Part shown: positions 15,200-22,982 of the stretch, one piece after another
Position numbering within the stretch: position 1 is the stretch's first letter
Layout of the letters: each line of letters starts with the position of its first letter
NCBI GenBank assembly: GCA_900756555.1
Contig: CAAEKP010000084.1
Span: forward strand, 1 to 29,986
DNA from: Peptococcaceae bacterium
Lineage (GTDB): Bacteria; Bacillota; Peptococcia; Peptococcales; Peptococcaceae
Length of the DNA: 29,986 nt
Reading direction: 5' to 3'
Made by a program: the position numbers and the translations under genes
The notes under the pieces: model-generated
The model's database searches: none
What the model saw: only the letters and a program-made list of their open reading frames with translations
What the model was told of the DNA's origin: nothing

Positions 15200-15352
15200 G
15201 AATATACAATACTTCTGTTGCACATTTCACCATAGCCCACTTAAAATTGGGCCTATCCAAAAAAATATAAAATTTATACACCAAAAGCAATCGCTATTAT
15301 AAATACCATTCATTTTATAAAAACATTCAACGCAATTTCACATTTTTCCTAC

Positions 15353-16273
15353 TTACAACATTGGTTGCTCTTGGTAGGCGCGCAGCGTATTGATCAAACT
15401 TTTTACGGAAAAATAGTCTAAAAATTCCTCATGTACAATAAAGGCTACTGTTTTTACAATCGGTTTGGTAAAAGGGATTTCCTGAATACCATCATTCTGA
15501 AAACCATCCTTTAACCCAACAGAGTAACATTTACTCTTCCGCAGCAAAGAAAAAAACAATGCACTGTTTTCTACAACATATTGAAACTCTAACGTTCCTT
15601 GATCTTTTAATATCTGATACATCGCAGTATCTTCCACACCATACGGTGCATAGACAATCAAATTCTTCTGCCGCAGCTCCTCTAATGAAATGCTAGGCTT
15701 ATCCCAAGTTTCTGCTTCCTGCCGTGCAACAATCGCCACTATCTCTATGGTTCTGTAGGGAATCACTTTTAAACCTTGCGGCACTACTTGCTGCAATTGT
15801 TCCGTCGTCCTGTCTTGCAACTGCACAAGGCCAATCGCCTCTCTATTTTCATTTACCGTTTCAATTAAAGTTCTAGGATCTTGTTCTACAATATGAATGG
15901 ATACATTAGGAAAATGCTGTCGATACTGCGTCAGCACATTACCCATGCTTTCACCGGCCAACATGGGCACTACATGAAAATAAATATCGTTTACCGTATC
16001 TCTGTAAACACTTTTGCTGGGATAGAGATAGTCCAGTTGAGCTTCATTCAACAACTGCATGATTTGCTGAATTTTACCATGCAAATACGTACCATCTTCC
16101 GTCAAAGTAACACCACGTGTGTGCCGGATAAATAGTTGTGTACCAAACTGTTGCTCAAGCGATTTTATCACACTACTTAAATATTGTTGTCTTAATTGTA
16201 ACCGATCTGCCGCTTTCCCAATAGAGCCACACTGCACCACGGTCAAAAAATATCGCAAATGTTCTGTGTTCAT
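15353..16273 (-). CDS. LysR family regulator 2 (subclass A)
   Basis: This 306-residue protein has the N-terminal LysR winged helix (MNTEHLRYFLTVVQCGSIGK, then LQLRQQYLSSVIKSLEQQFG) and a C-terminal inducer domain. It groups with regulator 1 by QQYLS, LTEDG and DYLYPS. GGAGA lies 9 nt before ATG 16273. It begins 22 nt after the stop of regulator 3, so both are probably one transcript, which pairs a subclass B with a subclass A regulator. It is a candidate to bind element A, since element A promoters have no other adjacent LysR gene of the matching class except regulator 1. The ligand is unknown. Confidence 0.93.
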   Translation of the reverse strand: MNTEHLRYFLTVVQCGSIGKAADRLQLRQQYLSSVIKSLEQQFGTQLFIRHTRGVTLTEDGTYLHGKIQQIMQLLNEAQLDYLYPSKSVYRDTVNDIYFHVVPMLAGESMGNVLTQYRQHFPNVSIHIVEQDPRTLIETVNENREAIGLVQLQDRTTEQLQQVVPQGLKVIPYRTIEIVAIVARQEAETWDKPSISLEELRQKNLIVYAPYGVEDTAMYQILKDQGTLEFQYVVENSALFFSLLRKSKCYSVGLKDGFQNDGIQEIPFTKPIVKTVAFIVHEEFLDYFSVKSLINTLRAYQEQPML

Positions 16274-16295
16274 AGCTATCTATCTCCATTCTACT

Positions 16296-17213
16296 CTATT
16301 TGCCCAAATGGCTCAAGATGGTATCTATCAACTGTTTCGTAGGCGGATACTCCAACGCCAATGGGTCAAACAACACGCCAGCTGATACAGTAAAATTCTC
16401 TCGCAGAGGAATTTCCAACAAACCATCATTCGTATTGATTCCTGCTGTACCCAGCGTAAAATATTTACCTGAAGCCATCAATTCTTGAAACAAGTACAAA
16501 TTTCCACTGACAACATGAGCAATATTCGGTTCCCCATGAGCTGCTAGCAAATCATAAAACATTGGCTTTTCATTCATATCTGCAGACTGCATCAACACTA
16601 ATTTTTGCTTGCATAGAGTACTCAACGAAATAGTTTGATAGCTGTTAGCCAACGGATGTTTTGGTGATACTAACGCCACCACAGGCAACTCCTTCATCCG
16701 TACAAAGCGCAGTTCATTTGGTATAATCCAGTTTAGATGAGCAATCTCATCGGAATGAAGTACTAAAGCCAACTGATTATTTTTTCTCGCAATCGTCTTC
16801 GGCAATAAATCATGTGACTTTTCTGATAATATCAAGTTAATATGAGGGTATTTCTGCTGATACTGCTCGATTAAGTTTAATAATACACCACGATAACGCA
16901 TTTTAGCTGGACAATACAGCGTCACCGTCCCATTATAATTGACATAATCATTTTCCTTAGCAGTTGCAAAACGCTGCTGTACTGTATCCAAAATCTGCAT
17001 AACCACCGCAACCTGCTCCAGCACCCAAGCACCATCTGGCGTAGGTACCACTCCTTTTGGGCACCGTTCAAAAATCGTAACACCAAACTGTTGCTCCAGA
17101 TTGTTTATCACTTTGCTTAAATAAGTTCTTTGTAACTGTAATGCTTCCGCTGCCTGGTTAATTGAACGATATCGCTCCACAGTCAATAAATACCGCAAAT
17201 GTTCTGTATTCAT
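16296..17213 (-). CDS. LysR family regulator 3 (subclass B), divergent from AP2
   Basis: This 305-residue LysR-type regulator resembles regulator 4 (19484) more than 1 or 2. Shared features are NQAAEALQLQRTYLSKVINN, KGVVPT, CPAKMRYR/HPAKMRYR and the C-terminal GLLEIPLRENF/GLQQIPLRENI. The ATG at 17213 follows an AGGGGA site by 5 nt; an upstream extension to 17303 is not conserved among the four LysR proteins. It is divergent from AP2 across a 165-bp spacer that holds a symmetric T-N11-A operator. Its own -10 overlaps that operator, the classic layout in which a LysR protein represses itself and activates its neighbour. Confidence 0.93.
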   Translation of the reverse strand: MNTEHLRYLLTVERYRSINQAAEALQLQRTYLSKVINNLEQQFGVTIFERCPKGVVPTPDGAWVLEQVAVVMQILDTVQQRFATAKENDYVNYNGTVTLYCPAKMRYRGVLLNLIEQYQQKYPHINLILSEKSHDLLPKTIARKNNQLALVLHSDEIAHLNWIIPNELRFVRMKELPVVALVSPKHPLANSYQTISLSTLCKQKLVLMQSADMNEKPMFYDLLAAHGEPNIAHVVSGNLYLFQELMASGKYFTLGTAGINTNDGLLEIPLRENFTVSAGVLFDPLALEYPPTKQLIDTILSHLGK

Positions 17214-17258
17214 CCTCGTCCCCTGTCTAATCTCTTGCCTAGTATTCTTTTTGCATAC

Positions 17259-17319
17259 ATCTATGACCAATATAGATAATTTTTCATAGCTACGCAAACT
17301 CATGCTTTGTACCTATAAT
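17259..17319 (+). promoter_or_regulatory. AP2 promoter with element B (LysR box)
   Basis: ATCTATGACCAATATAGAT (17259-17277) is an inverted repeat with the LysR T-N11-A pattern. The -10 TATAAT is at 17314-17319; the -35 position has no consensus. The core TCTAT-N8-TAG begins 54 nt before the -10, the same distance as at AP3. Confidence 0.65.
17269..17297 (-). promoter_or_regulatory. Promoter of LysR regulator 3, overlapping element B
   Basis: On the minus strand TTGCGT (17297-17292) and TATATT (17274-17269) are 17 bp apart. The -10 lies inside the element B inverted repeat, so binding there would block this promoter. Confidence 0.5.
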
Positions 17320-17378
17320 AACATTAAGAAAGCAAACTGTAAACCTGTAACCATGTAAAGTAAAGGAGTGTATCAACA

Positions 17379-19385
17379 ATGACAAAGAAAGCAAACAAAG
17401 TATTGGTATTGGGTATCGACGGTTTAGATCCTCGTTTAACCCAGAAATACATCGATGAAGGCAAAATGCCAAACGCGAAAAAATTCTTGGAAAAAGGAGC
17501 AGCACACACACGTTTAGAAATGATTGGCGGTCAGCCAACGGTTACCCCACCAATGTGGACCACCATGGCCACTGGTGCCAACCCTTCTGTGCATGGCATC
17601 ACCGACTACTGGCACCGTGCGCCAGAACTGGATACCGTAAGCTATAACTTCGACTCCACCCTGTGCCACGCGGAACAGATGTGGAATGTTACCGCAGAAG
17701 CTGGCTTAAAAACACTGGTATGGCACTGGCCAGGTTCCAGCTGGCCACCAAGTAGTGACAACCCAAATCTATATGTAGTAGACGGTACTCAGCCTGGTGG
17801 CCCTAACATTGGTACAGCTGAAGTAGAAAGTGAACTGCTGCTAATTGCCAGCACCAAAACAGAACAGATACTATTCCGCAACAAAGCAGCTTCCGACAGT
17901 AATGTGCCATGTTTTGAATCTGGTATGGAAGTCGAAGACAATCACGGGGAATCTGCTTATGACCGTATTCACGGAAAAGAGGCAAAACGAATTACTATTA
18001 CTCGGGAAGAAAACTTTGTACAGTTATCGGACACCCCATTCGACTTGGTATTCTCCCCAATCAAACCGGCATATGGCTGGGAAACAGAACCGCCAGCTGA
18101 TGCATTGGAATGCACTTTACTGTTATCCAAAGGCTTACTGCGTCGCCCATGTCTGATTCTCAAAAACGAAGCGGGCATTTACAACAGAGTTGCTGTTTAC
18201 AAAAACAAAAAAGCAGAGGCACCATTAACCGTGCTGGAAAATGATGTGTATACGAGTGATATCGTAGATGATGCCATCAAGGGGGATGAACGCTTGGCGG
18301 TAAACCGTAATATGCGCTTACTAGAAATCGCTGAAGATGGCAGTTCCCTGCGTTTGTGGGTTTCCTCCGCTATGGACTTTAACAACGATGCTGTATGGCA
18401 TCCAAAAAGTCTGCTGAAGGATATCACCAGCAATGTAGGCTACCCACAGCCAATCTGCTTGGCTGGTGGCAGTGATGAACGCCTAATCAGTAAATGTATG
18501 AAAGCTACCTGGGATAAAGCAGGTAAATGGAACTCTGACTGTATCAAATATTTAGCAGAAAGCAAAGACTTTGATGTTATCTTTTCCCACTTTCACAATG
18601 TGGATATGCAGGGGCATATGCTGGTAAAATATTTAAAAAACGGGAGTAATAAATTGTCTCCAGAAATTTGTCAGAAATTATTTGAAGATGTTTACATTCA
18701 AACTGATGAATATATAGGCTATTTTCTGGATATGATTGACGAAGGCTGGACCATCATTATGGTTTCCGACCATGGCCAAGTTTGCCCAGAACACGAACCA
18801 GCTTATGGTATGGTAGGCGGCACTTCCGTCACCGCAGTTGACATGGTAAAATTGGGATATACCGTACTGCAGAAAGATGAGAATGGCAATGATACCCACG
18901 AAATCGACTGGACAAAAACAACAGCCGTTTGCAATCGCATCAACCACATCTATATCAATCTGAAGGGTCGCGAACTGCATGGTATTGTGGATCCAGCAGA
19001 TCAGTTTGAACTGGAAGAACGTATTATGACTGACCTATATAGCCTGCAGGATGAAGAAACCGGTCATCGTGTAATCTCTGTAGCGCTACGTAACCGTGAT
19101 GCCATCCTGTTAGGCTCCGGTGGCCCGGACAGCGGTGACATTCTGTTTTACACTGCTGAAGGCTACAACTTAGACCATGCAGACAGCTTATCTACATTTG
19201 ACGGCGCTTGTGATACCTCCGTGCGCTCCATCTTTATGGCAGCTGGCCCTGGCATCAAAGAAAACTACAAAACAGATCGTGTTATCAAACACATTGATGT
19301 CACCCCAACGATAGCGGCTCTGCTAGATTTGCGTATGCCTCGTCAGTGTGAGGGCGGCATAGTGCACCAGATTATTGAAGACTAA
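17379..19385 (+). CDS. AP2: alkaline-phosphatase-superfamily phosphohydrolase/phosphomutase (COG3379-like)
   Basis: This 668-residue cytoplasmic protein (no signal peptide) has the full catalytic set. Asp14 is in VLVLGIDGLD, and the probable nucleophile Thr56 is in QPTVTPPMWTTMATG. Asp/His lie in VDMQGH near residue 410, Asp/His in VSDHGQ near 464, and His in YNLDHADS near 600. WHWPGSSWPPSSDNPN after the nucleophile region is shared by all four paralogues. It is closest to AP3, most of the length being alignable without gaps. The ATG at 17379 has AAAGGAG 10 nt before it, within the leader AAAGGAGTGTAT also seen at AP1 and AP3. It is controlled by element B and probably by divergent LysR regulator 3. 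The substrate is unknown. Confidence 0.92.
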   Translation: MTKKANKVLVLGIDGLDPRLTQKYIDEGKMPNAKKFLEKGAAHTRLEMIGGQPTVTPPMWTTMATGANPSVHGITDYWHRAPELDTVSYNFDSTLCHAEQMWNVTAEAGLKTLVWHWPGSSWPPSSDNPNLYVVDGTQPGGPNIGTAEVESELLLIASTKTEQILFRNKAASDSNVPCFESGMEVEDNHGESAYDRIHGKEAKRITITREENFVQLSDTPFDLVFSPIKPAYGWETEPPADALECTLLLSKGLLRRPCLILKNEAGIYNRVAVYKNKKAEAPLTVLENDVYTSDIVDDAIKGDERLAVNRNMRLLEIAEDGSSLRLWVSSAMDFNNDAVWHPKSLLKDITSNVGYPQPICLAGGSDERLISKCMKATWDKAGKWNSDCIKYLAESKDFDVIFSHFHNVDMQGHMLVKYLKNGSNKLSPEICQKLFEDVYIQTDEYIGYFLDMIDEGWTIIMVSDHGQVCPEHEPAYGMVGGTSVTAVDMVKLGYTVLQKDENGNDTHEIDWTKTTAVCNRINHIYINLKGRELHGIVDPADQFELEERIMTDLYSLQDEETGHRVISVALRNRDAILLGSGGPDSGDILFYTAEGYNLDHADSLSTFDGACDTSVRSIFMAAGPGIKENYKTDRVIKHIDVTPTIAALLDLRMPRQCEGGIVHQIIED

Positions 19386-19418
19386 GTTTTATTGAAAATA
19401 TCGTATTAATACACTCTA

Positions 19419-19461
19419 AAATAGGCGTTGTGATACAAACCATTGATCACAACGCCTATTT
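19419..19461. terminator. Bidirectional terminator between AP2 and LysR regulator 4
   Basis: AAATAGGCGTTGTGAT (19419-19434) pairs perfectly with ATCACAACGCCTATTT (19446-19461), a 16-bp stem with an 11-nt loop and A/T tracts at both ends. It serves both convergent genes. Confidence 0.92.
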
Positions 19462-19483
19462 CTCTTTCCTTTATGAATTTTGG

Positions 19484-20431
19484 TTATTGTTTGGTGCCTC
19501 CCTGCCCTTGCACCTCTGCTACTTTCAACTGCCGCAAGATGTCATCCAACAATGTTTTAGCGGGAAAATTCTCTAACACCGCCGTGTCAAACAATATCCC
19601 CAATGTAACCATTATATTCTCTCGCAGTGGAATTTGCTGTAAACCATCACCCAAATCCGTTCCATAGATTCCCAACGAAAAATAGCGTCCGCTTCTTAGC
19701 AACTGATAGAACAAAGGCATATTACCGCTGATAACATGCTTTACATCCGGCTTTCCGTGGACTGCCAACAAGTCATAAAACAACGGCTGTTCCATACCTG
19801 CATCCATTAAAATAATTTGCTGCTTACACAAATTAGCCAATGAAATCGTCTGATAGCTATCTGCTAGTAGATGATTATTTGCCACCAGAGCCACCACCGG
19901 CAGTTCAGCAATGGGAATAAACTGCAAGTTTTCCGGGAGTGTCCAGTTTAGATAAGTAATATCATCGGAATGTATCACCAAAGCCAGCTGATCCTTTCGC
20001 CCTTGCAAAGTTTCCTCTAAGACCACAAAATGTTTTTCTGCCAATGCTAAGCTAACATTGGGAAACTGCTGCTGAAACTGTTCCACCACTGTAATTAGCT
20101 GATTGCGATAGCGCATTTTGGCTGGGTGATACAGCACCAAATGGTCATGATAGTTCGGATACTGCTCTTCTTCCTGCTTTGGCGCAAAATGTTGCTCTAA
20201 TCGAGTTAAAATTTCCATCGCTGCCGCTATTTCGTCCAATGCATACTGCCCTTCCGCTGTGGGCACCACGCCTTTCGGCACCCGTTCAAATAAGGTAACG
20301 CTCCACTGCCGCTCCAAATTGTTCACCACTTTGCTCAAGTAAGAGCGCTGCAAATGCAAAGCCTCTGCCGCTTGATTGATAGATTGATGCTGGGCAATAG
20401 CCAACAAATATTGTAAATGTTCTGTGTTCAA
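19484..20431 (-). CDS. LysR family regulator 4 (subclass B), divergent from AP3
   Basis: This 315-residue LysR-type regulator starts MNTEHLQYLLAIAQHQSINQ. Its start codon is TTG at 20431, supported by GAGGTG about 7-8 nt upstream and by alignment with the ATG starts of the other three LysR proteins. It is the paralogue of regulator 3 (shared NQAAEAL, YLSKV, KGVVPT, PAKMRYR). The C-terminus is slightly longer and ends in a Gln/Gly-rich tail. The pair regulator 4-AP3 repeats the layout of regulator 3-AP2, indicating a duplication of the whole divergent unit. It probably controls AP3 through element B. Confidence 0.93.
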   Translation of the reverse strand: MNTEHLQYLLAIAQHQSINQAAEALHLQRSYLSKVVNNLERQWSVTLFERVPKGVVPTAEGQYALDEIAAAMEILTRLEQHFAPKQEEEQYPNYHDHLVLYHPAKMRYRNQLITVVEQFQQQFPNVSLALAEKHFVVLEETLQGRKDQLALVIHSDDITYLNWTLPENLQFIPIAELPVVALVANNHLLADSYQTISLANLCKQQIILMDAGMEQPLFYDLLAVHGKPDVKHVISGNMPLFYQLLRSGRYFSLGIYGTDLGDGLQQIPLRENIMVTLGILFDTAVLENFPAKTLLDDILRQLKVAEVQGQGGTKQ

Positions 20432-20506
20432 AATCTGTCACCTCAACGCTGTTTTCTTGAAATGTTCTTAGTTTGTTTATGTACAATTCTTACTCTATCG
20501 TATTGT

Positions 20507-20535
20507 ATCATACCATTATGAGAAAAAACTTGCAA
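20507..20535 (-). promoter_or_regulatory. Promoter of LysR regulator 4
   Basis: On the minus strand TTGCAA (20535-20530) and TATGAT (20512-20507) are 17 bp apart, about 76 nt before the TTG start. Unlike regulator 3, this promoter does not overlap the recognisable element B. Confidence 0.6.
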
Positions 20536-20571
20536 ATGACTATTTCCCGTTGGTGTATCTATTTGGTGTCG

Positions 20572-20631
20572 TCTATCGTTATTTTAGGGAAATTCTCGTC
20601 TCTAGGCAGATACTCCATTTGCCTTTACAAT
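20572..20631 (+). promoter_or_regulatory. AP3 promoter with element B
   Basis: TCTAT (20572-20576), eight bases, then TAG (20585-20587) begins exactly 54 nt before the -10 TACAAT (20626-20631), matching AP2. A second TCTAT lies 14 bp upstream (20558-20562). No consensus -35 is present. Confidence 0.55.
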
Positions 20632-20633
20632 AA

Positions 20634-20668
20634 AGCCAATGAAACATTACCGCAGCTTGTTATTGGCT
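20634..20668 (+). promoter_or_regulatory. Hairpin in AP3 mRNA leader
   Basis: AGCCAAT (20634-20640) pairs with ATTGGCT (20662-20668), extended by AACA/TGTT across a 2-nt bulge. It sits at the expected 5' end of the AP3 transcript, ahead of the ribosome site. The AP2 leader has no equivalent. It may protect the mRNA end. Confidence 0.45.
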
Positions 20669-20695
20669 GCTTCAATTTAAAGGAGTGTATTATAA

Positions 20696-22696
20696 ATGGC
20701 AAAAAAAACAAACAAACTATTAGTACTAGGCGTTGACGGGTTAGACCCTCGCTTAGTCCAGAAATATTTGGACGAAGGCAAAATGCCAAACACCAAAAAA
20801 TTCTTAGAAAAAGGCGCTGCCCACACACGCATGGAAATGATTGGCGGTCAGCCAACGGTTACCCCTCCAATGTGGACCACCTTAGCTACTGGCGCTAACC
20901 CAAGCACCCATGGCATTACAGACTACTTCCGTCGCACCGACGATTTAGAAGTTGTTGGATACAACTTTGACTCCACCCTATGTCACGCAGAACAAATGTG
21001 GAATGTTACAGCGGAAGCCGGCTTAAAAACACTGGTATGGCATTGGCCTGGTTCCAGTTGGCCACCAAGTAGCGATAATCCTAACCTGTATGTAGTAGAT
21101 GGCACCCAACCGGGCGGCCCCAATATTGGTACTGCAGAAGTGGAAGGAGAACTGTTGCTGGTGGCCAACAATAAGGCAGAACAAGTACTGTTCCGCAACA
21201 AAGCTGCATCCGACAGTAAAGTGCCTTGCTTTGAAACAGGCTTGGAAATCGAAGACAACAATGGTATATCTTCTTATGATAAAGTTCATTCCAAAGAAGT
21301 ACGCAGCATTTCCTTTACAGAAGCTGCTGGTGCTGCCAACTTATCTGCAACACCATTCGATATCGTATTCTCCCCAATTAAACCTGCCCATGGCTGGGAA
21401 TCCGCACCAGCAGATGCACTGGAATGCACTCTGCTGTTATCCAAAGGTTTATTGCGCCGCCCATGCTTGTTGCTGAAAAACGAAGCTGGCGTTTACGATA
21501 GACTGGCTGTTTATAAAAATAAAAAATCGGAAGCGCCACTGGTTGTGTTGAAAAACGATGTATACACCAGCGATGTGGTGGACGAAGCCATTAAAGGTGA
21601 CGATCGTCTGATGGTAAACCGTAATATGCGCTTGCTGGAAATTGCAGAAGACGGTAGTTCTCTGAAGCTGTGGGTTTCCGCTGCTATGGACTTCAATAAT
21701 GATATGGTATGGCATCCAAAAAGCTTGCTGAAAGACATCACCACCAATGTGGGCTATCCACAGCCAATCTGTCTGGCTGGCGGCGACGATGAACGTCTGA
21801 TTTCTAAATGTATGAAAGCTACTTGGGACAGAGCTGGTAAATGGAACTCTGACTGCATTAAATATTTAGCAGAAAGTAAAGAGTTTGATGTTATCTTCTC
21901 CCATTTCCATAATGTAGATATGCAGGGGCACATGCTGGTAAAATACTTAAAAACCGGTAGTTCCTTACCAGCAGAAGTTTGTCAGAAATTATTTGAAGAT
22001 GTTTATACCCAGACTGACGACTATATCGGTTACTTCCTGGATATGATCGATGAAGGCTGGACCATCATCATCGTATCTGACCATGGTCAGGTTTGCCCAG
22101 AACACGGCCAGGCATTAGGTATGTTCGGCGGCGCTTCCATTACCGCTGTTGATATGGTAAAACTGGGCTACACCGTATGTAAAAAAGATGAAAACGGCAA
22201 TGACTTAGAAGAAATCGACTGGAGCAAAACAACCGCTGTTCGTAACCGGTTCAACCACATTTACCTGAACTTGAAAGGTCGAGAACCTCACGGTATTGTA
22301 GACCCTGCCGATCAGTTTGAACTGGAAGAACGGATTATGACTGACCTGTATGGCCTGCGTGACCCTAAAACCGGGCATCGCATTATTTCCGTTGCACTGC
22401 GAAACCGTGACGCCATTCTGTTAGGCTCCGGCGGACCAGACAGTGGTGATATTCTAGTGTATGCTGCAGAAGGCTATAACTTTGACCATGCTGACTGCCT
22501 GTCCACCATTGACGGCGCTTGTGATACCTCCGTGCGCTCCGTATTCATGGCTGCTGGCCCTGGCATCAAAGAAAACTACAAAACAGATCGTGTTATCAAA
22601 CACATTGATGTTACCCCAACGATAGCGGCTCTGTTAGATTTGCGTATGCCTCGTCAGTGTGAGGGCGGCATAGTACACCAGATTATTGAAGACTAA
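20696..22696 (+). CDS. AP3: alkaline-phosphatase-superfamily phosphohydrolase/phosphomutase (COG3379-like)
   Basis: This 666-residue close paralogue of AP2 has the same metal and nucleophile residues: LGVDGLD, QPTVTPPMWTTLATG, VDMQGH, VSDHGQ and YNFDHADC. It is cytoplasmic by absence of a signal peptide. Differences from AP2 cluster in the middle insert (about residues 165-215), which may shape substrate choice. The last ~144 bp are almost identical to AP2 while the first ~100 bp differ at about one base in five, suggesting gene conversion. AAAGGAG lies 10 nt before ATG 20696. It is expressed from an element B promoter beside LysR regulator 4 and closed by a strong terminator. The substrate is unknown. 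Confidence 0.92.
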   Translation: MAKKTNKLLVLGVDGLDPRLVQKYLDEGKMPNTKKFLEKGAAHTRMEMIGGQPTVTPPMWTTLATGANPSTHGITDYFRRTDDLEVVGYNFDSTLCHAEQMWNVTAEAGLKTLVWHWPGSSWPPSSDNPNLYVVDGTQPGGPNIGTAEVEGELLLVANNKAEQVLFRNKAASDSKVPCFETGLEIEDNNGISSYDKVHSKEVRSISFTEAAGAANLSATPFDIVFSPIKPAHGWESAPADALECTLLLSKGLLRRPCLLLKNEAGVYDRLAVYKNKKSEAPLVVLKNDVYTSDVVDEAIKGDDRLMVNRNMRLLEIAEDGSSLKLWVSAAMDFNNDMVWHPKSLLKDITTNVGYPQPICLAGGDDERLISKCMKATWDRAGKWNSDCIKYLAESKEFDVIFSHFHNVDMQGHMLVKYLKTGSSLPAEVCQKLFEDVYTQTDDYIGYFLDMIDEGWTIIIVSDHGQVCPEHGQALGMFGGASITAVDMVKLGYTVCKKDENGNDLEEIDWSKTTAVRNRFNHIYLNLKGREPHGIVDPADQFELEERIMTDLYGLRDPKTGHRIISVALRNRDAILLGSGGPDSGDILVYAAEGYNFDHADCLSTIDGACDTSVRSVFMAAGPGIKENYKTDRVIKHIDVTPTIAALLDLRMPRQCEGGIVHQIIED

Positions 22697-22750
22697 AAAT
22701 CCTCACATCACAAATAATTTAGTATATAAACTATTCTAAAAACCTACTCA

Positions 22751-22819
22751 AAAAAAGAACTGCTGCAATCAGCGCTTGTTATCTCAAACCAAACAGCGTT
22801 GTTGTGGCAGTTCTTTTTT
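22751..22819 (+). terminator. Long-stem terminator of AP3
   Basis: AAAAAAGAACTGC (22751-22763) pairs perfectly with GCAGTTCTTTTTT (22807-22819). The interior continues pairing (TGCAAT/GTTGTG, AGCGCT/AGCGTT). The right arm core GCAGTTCTTTT is repeated at 22823-22833. It ends AP3 before the AP4 control region. Confidence 0.88.
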
Positions 22820-22850
22820 GTAGCAGTTCTTTTCAGTGGCTTTTGCAAAG

Positions 22851-22930
22851 TCACAACTATTTTCTTGTGACTTTTTGAGTTTGACACGAGGTTTTCGGGT
22901 CTGCGCAAAAGTTTTAACTGTAGATATAAT
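22851..22930 (+). promoter_or_regulatory. AP4 promoter with element A
   Basis: Element A (22851-22888) begins TCACAACTATTTTCTTGTGA; with its flank it forms AGTCACAA-N8-TTGTGACT, a perfect 8-bp inverted repeat with a T-N11-A core. The -10 TATAAT at 22925-22930 starts 74 nt from the element. The spacing is the same as at AP1 and permease 1. No -35 stands at the right place. Confidence 0.7.
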
Positions 22931-22982
22931 AAAAGCATCAAGTAAACCTTATATTTATTATAAAAAAGAGGAGTTGTTTTGC

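Larger units (their letters stand above)
15020..15352. other. Intergenic region with orphan element A
   Basis: No gene is supported in these 333 bp between convergent permease 1 and LysR regulator 2. It contains the permease terminator (15089-15122), an orphan copy of element A (15162-15199), and a small GCCCA-N8-TGGGC inverted repeat near 15236-15253. The remainder is AT-rich without structure I can name. Confidence 0.6.

Noticed and set aside
22881..22930. TTGACA at 22881 with TATAAT at 22925 as a standard promoter
   Set aside because: The 38-bp spacing is far too long for sigma-70-type recognition. TTGACA falls inside element A, and the corresponding bases at the other copies are not TTGACA.
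22836..22982. N-terminal extension of AP4
   Set aside because: The extra residues would be encoded by the element A promoter region; a good ribosome site precedes ATG 22983 and the paralogues start there.
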